Below, in pieces: positions 23,136 to 24,738 of a stretch of 24,738 nucleotides of DNA. The first letter of the stretch is position 1; each line of letters begins with the position of its first letter. The position numbers and the translations under genes were made by a program. The notes below the pieces were generated by a model. The model was not told where the DNA came from. It was given only the letters and a program-made list of their open reading frames with translations, and did not search any database. This DNA comes from DASCNA01 sp036011305 (lineage in GTDB: Bacteria; Verrucomicrobiota; Lentisphaeria; Victivallales; GWF2-38-69): contig DASCNA010000148.1 in assembly GCA_036011305.1 (NCBI GenBank), forward strand, positions 1 to 24,738, in the 5' to 3' direction.

Positions 23136-24599
23136 TTACTCTTTTCTTTTTAGCATTAAAAGGGTTATATCGTCAAATTTATTTTCATCCTGAAATTCAA
23201 GAACCTCATCAATCACTGAATTGCCCAGTTCATCAAGGTTTTTATCATTATTTTTGATAAAAATTTCTTCAAGTTTATCTGTTCCAAATTCATTTTCGTT
23301 TTTATTAGGCGCCTCAGTTATACCGTCGGTATAAACAGCTAATACCTGTCCGGGGGATAATGTTAATTCTGAATTAGAATACTCAGCATCTTCTGCCAAC
23401 CCAATAGCTAAATTGTTTAATATACCGGTAACTTCAGTAGTGCTGTTTTTATCTACAGTAATGAATTCATGATGACCGGCATTTGAGTAAACAACATTTC
23501 CTGTATTAATATTATAGAAAATCAGGTACATTGTGAGAAACATGCAGGAGTCATCACTTTTACATAAAATCTTATTAATTTTATTTAAAGCTTTTGACGG
23601 ATCCAGTGATTTTAAAGTCAGGCAGACTTCTTTAATAATAGCCTTTGACATGCTCATGTAGAAAGCCGCAGAGAGACCTTTGCCTGAAACATCAGCTAGT
23701 ACTATGGAAAGAACATCTTCTCTGATATAATAAAAGTCATAGAAATCTCCCGACATCTCTTCTGCAGGAATGAGCTTTGCATAAAGTTCAAATTTTGCAC
23801 TCTTAAATTTATCAGTTATTTTAGGAATGACAGAACTCTGCAATCTACCTGCAATTTCAAGTTCAGTTTCAATCGACTGTCTGGTTTTGATTTCATGTTC
23901 CAGGTTGGAAGTATAATGTTTTAGCTGAACACCTAGTTCATTAAAAGTTTTTGATAGATCAAATATTTCTCTTATTCCTTTTTCTTTTAGTTTAAGGTTG
24001 AAGTTACCTCTACCCAATCTTACAAAATTGTATCTTAAAGTTTCTACAGGAATAATAAATATTTTTCTGAATATGAAAAAAGAAATTAATAAACCTATCA
24101 CAAGGATTAATGCAAAACTGATAATATAATTTTCATAAGTTTTATTGAATATAAGATCGAAGGTATTCTCTACCTGTACTAATGGCTGGTAAAGTTCTGA
24201 TTTTTTTATCAGCACAGCAATAGTCCAGTTGTTAACAGGTAGTGTTTCAAAAAAAAGGAGATATGTTTCTCCTTTTATTTTTACGTTTAATTCTCCATGA
24301 TTATTAGTAATTAAATGTTTTGCCATTTTTTGTACTTCAGGGTCTGATGATTGCAGCAAGCTTGTATTAATTTTTGTATTTTTACCGTTTTTGGGAAATA
24401 GAGTGGAAGTGTTTAAAGGCATTGACAGGAGTTTATATTCTTGAGTAGGTAAGTATAATAAATGTCCTTCACCATCCAGTACAAGTCTAACTGTAGCATA
24501 ATTTTTATATGTTTTTGCAAAAAAAATAGAATACAACTGTTTCATCAATACATCATAATTCAACCAGAATTCAACAGCGTATGTTAAATCACCCTTCAT
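23136..24599 (-). CDS. SpoIIE-type PP2C phosphatase with HAMP domain, 5' part decayed
   Basis: A 487-residue frame homologous throughout to the phosphatase at 13814-15226. It has the membrane-proximal Cache half (DGEGHLLYLP; VNNWTIAVLIKKSELYQPL), TM2 (about 156-177), HAMP, the linker TRQSIETELEIAGRLQSSVIP and the PP2C domain. The motifs GDFYD, LADVSGKG, NAGHHEF, YTDGITEAPN and DDITLLML are intact. The ATG at 24599 has no ribosome-binding site. Upstream bases 24600-24738 still encode sensor-like sequence, but in two other frames and with stops, so this ATG is probably an internal codon of a once longer gene. Whether the truncated enzyme is made is open. It is predicted to be an inner-membrane phosphatase acting on an anti-anti-sigma-type partner, which is not in the window. 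Confidence 0.75.
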   Translation of the reverse strand: MKGDLTYAVEFWLNYDVLMKQLYSIFFAKTYKNYATVRLVLDGEGHLLYLPTQEYKLLSMPLNTSTLFPKNGKNTKINTSLLQSSDPEVQKMAKHLITNNHGELNVKIKGETYLLFFETLPVNNWTIAVLIKKSELYQPLVQVENTFDLIFNKTYENYIISFALILVIGLLISFFIFRKIFIIPVETLRYNFVRLGRGNFNLKLKEKGIREIFDLSKTFNELGVQLKHYTSNLEHEIKTRQSIETELEIAGRLQSSVIPKITDKFKSAKFELYAKLIPAEEMSGDFYDFYYIREDVLSIVLADVSGKGLSAAFYMSMSKAIIKEVCLTLKSLDPSKALNKINKILCKSDDSCMFLTMYLIFYNINTGNVVYSNAGHHEFITVDKNSTTEVTGILNNLAIGLAEDAEYSNSELTLSPGQVLAVYTDGITEAPNKNENEFGTDKLEEIFIKNNDKNLDELGNSVIDEVLEFQDENKFDDITLLMLKRKE

Positions 24600-24738
24600 A
24601 TTATATAGTCGCTGTCGCGAAATAGAACTATCTGATCAGTAATGCATTATAAGTTTTATGTTAATTCATGTGTTCAGAAACATCACCCATTGAAGCCACT
24701 GCATGAACTACACTTTCTTTGTAGGTTTTAAAAATTTC
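24600..24738 (-). pseudogene. Frameshifted 5' remnant of the SpoIIE sensor domain
   Basis: Reading the minus strand from the window edge gives FKTYKESVVHAVASMGDVSE followed by HMN and a TAA (24663-24661), with HKTYNALL continuing after that stop in the same frame. A second frame then reads ITDQIVLFRDSDYI to a TGA at 24598-24596. The phosphatase frame begins there with KGDLTYAVEFW. Joined, these would make one sensor sequence, so at least one stop and two frame changes separate the anchor-proximal sensor from the rest. Confidence 0.5.

Noticed and set aside
1..24738. Prophage, transposon, integron or CRISPR content.
   Set aside because: No transposase, integrase, phage structural gene, cas gene or regularly spaced repeat was found in the window.

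Overview
The window is a strongly AT-rich stretch (roughly 30% G+C by eye) of a Gram-negative bacterial chromosome. AsmA/DUF748-like and FUSC-family membrane proteins, a lipoprotein and several Sec signal peptides point to a diderm. The base composition, the SpoIIE-type PP2C phosphatases with HAMP domains and the XRE-PAS regulator would fit a low-GC host-associated diderm such as a Deferribacterota (Mucispirillum-like) bacterium. That assignment is a guess from gene content, not a search result. No rRNA, tRNA, CRISPR array, transposase or phage structural gene was found.

Layout. 1-2112 (+): a two-gene FUSC-type membrane pair, the first cut by the window edge. 2123-2873 (-): a small XRE regulator and a hypothetical protein. 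3146-5334 (+): a B12-binding-type radical SAM protein and a NicO/UreH-like metal transporter with a His-rich loop. 5375-7606 (-): a lipoprotein and an XRE regulator carrying three PAS-like modules. 7607-8258: two paralogous micropeptide genes (40 and 32 codons) flanking a 58-nt hairpin, divergent from the XRE-PAS gene. 8259-10384 (-): an EamA transporter and an exported alpha/beta hydrolase. The hydrolase is divergent from a TetR regulator (10579-11175, +), with twin palindromic operators between them. 11310-13549 (+): a D-glutamate cyclase-family protein and 6-phosphogluconate dehydrogenase. 13814-15226 (+): a SpoIIE phosphatase whose sensor has been cut down. 15316-17548 (+): an MsrB-MsrA fusion, a cyclophilin-like protein and an exported protein with two PepSY-like repeats. 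17662-22542 (-): a small membrane protein, an orphan coding frame without a normal start codon, an HTH-TM-coiled-coil protein, a 1000-residue AsmA-like protein with three internal repeats, and a small acidic protein. 22964-23101 (+): a 45-residue highly charged protein. 23136-24738 (-): a second SpoIIE phosphatase whose 5' portion is broken over three frames.

How the genes may work together. Regulation dominates: two XRE proteins, a TetR, a membrane-anchored HTH protein and two PP2C phosphatases. The TetR and hydrolase form a clear local circuit. MsrB-MsrA is the oxidative-damage repair gene, and Gnd could supply NADPH if its cofactor choice is normal, although its usual NADP-binding Arg is replaced by Ile. 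The most original element is the micropeptide pair with its intervening hairpin and divergent XRE-PAS regulator, which matches no family I know. The two SpoIIE genes both keep an intact catalytic domain while losing the membrane-distal half of the sensor.
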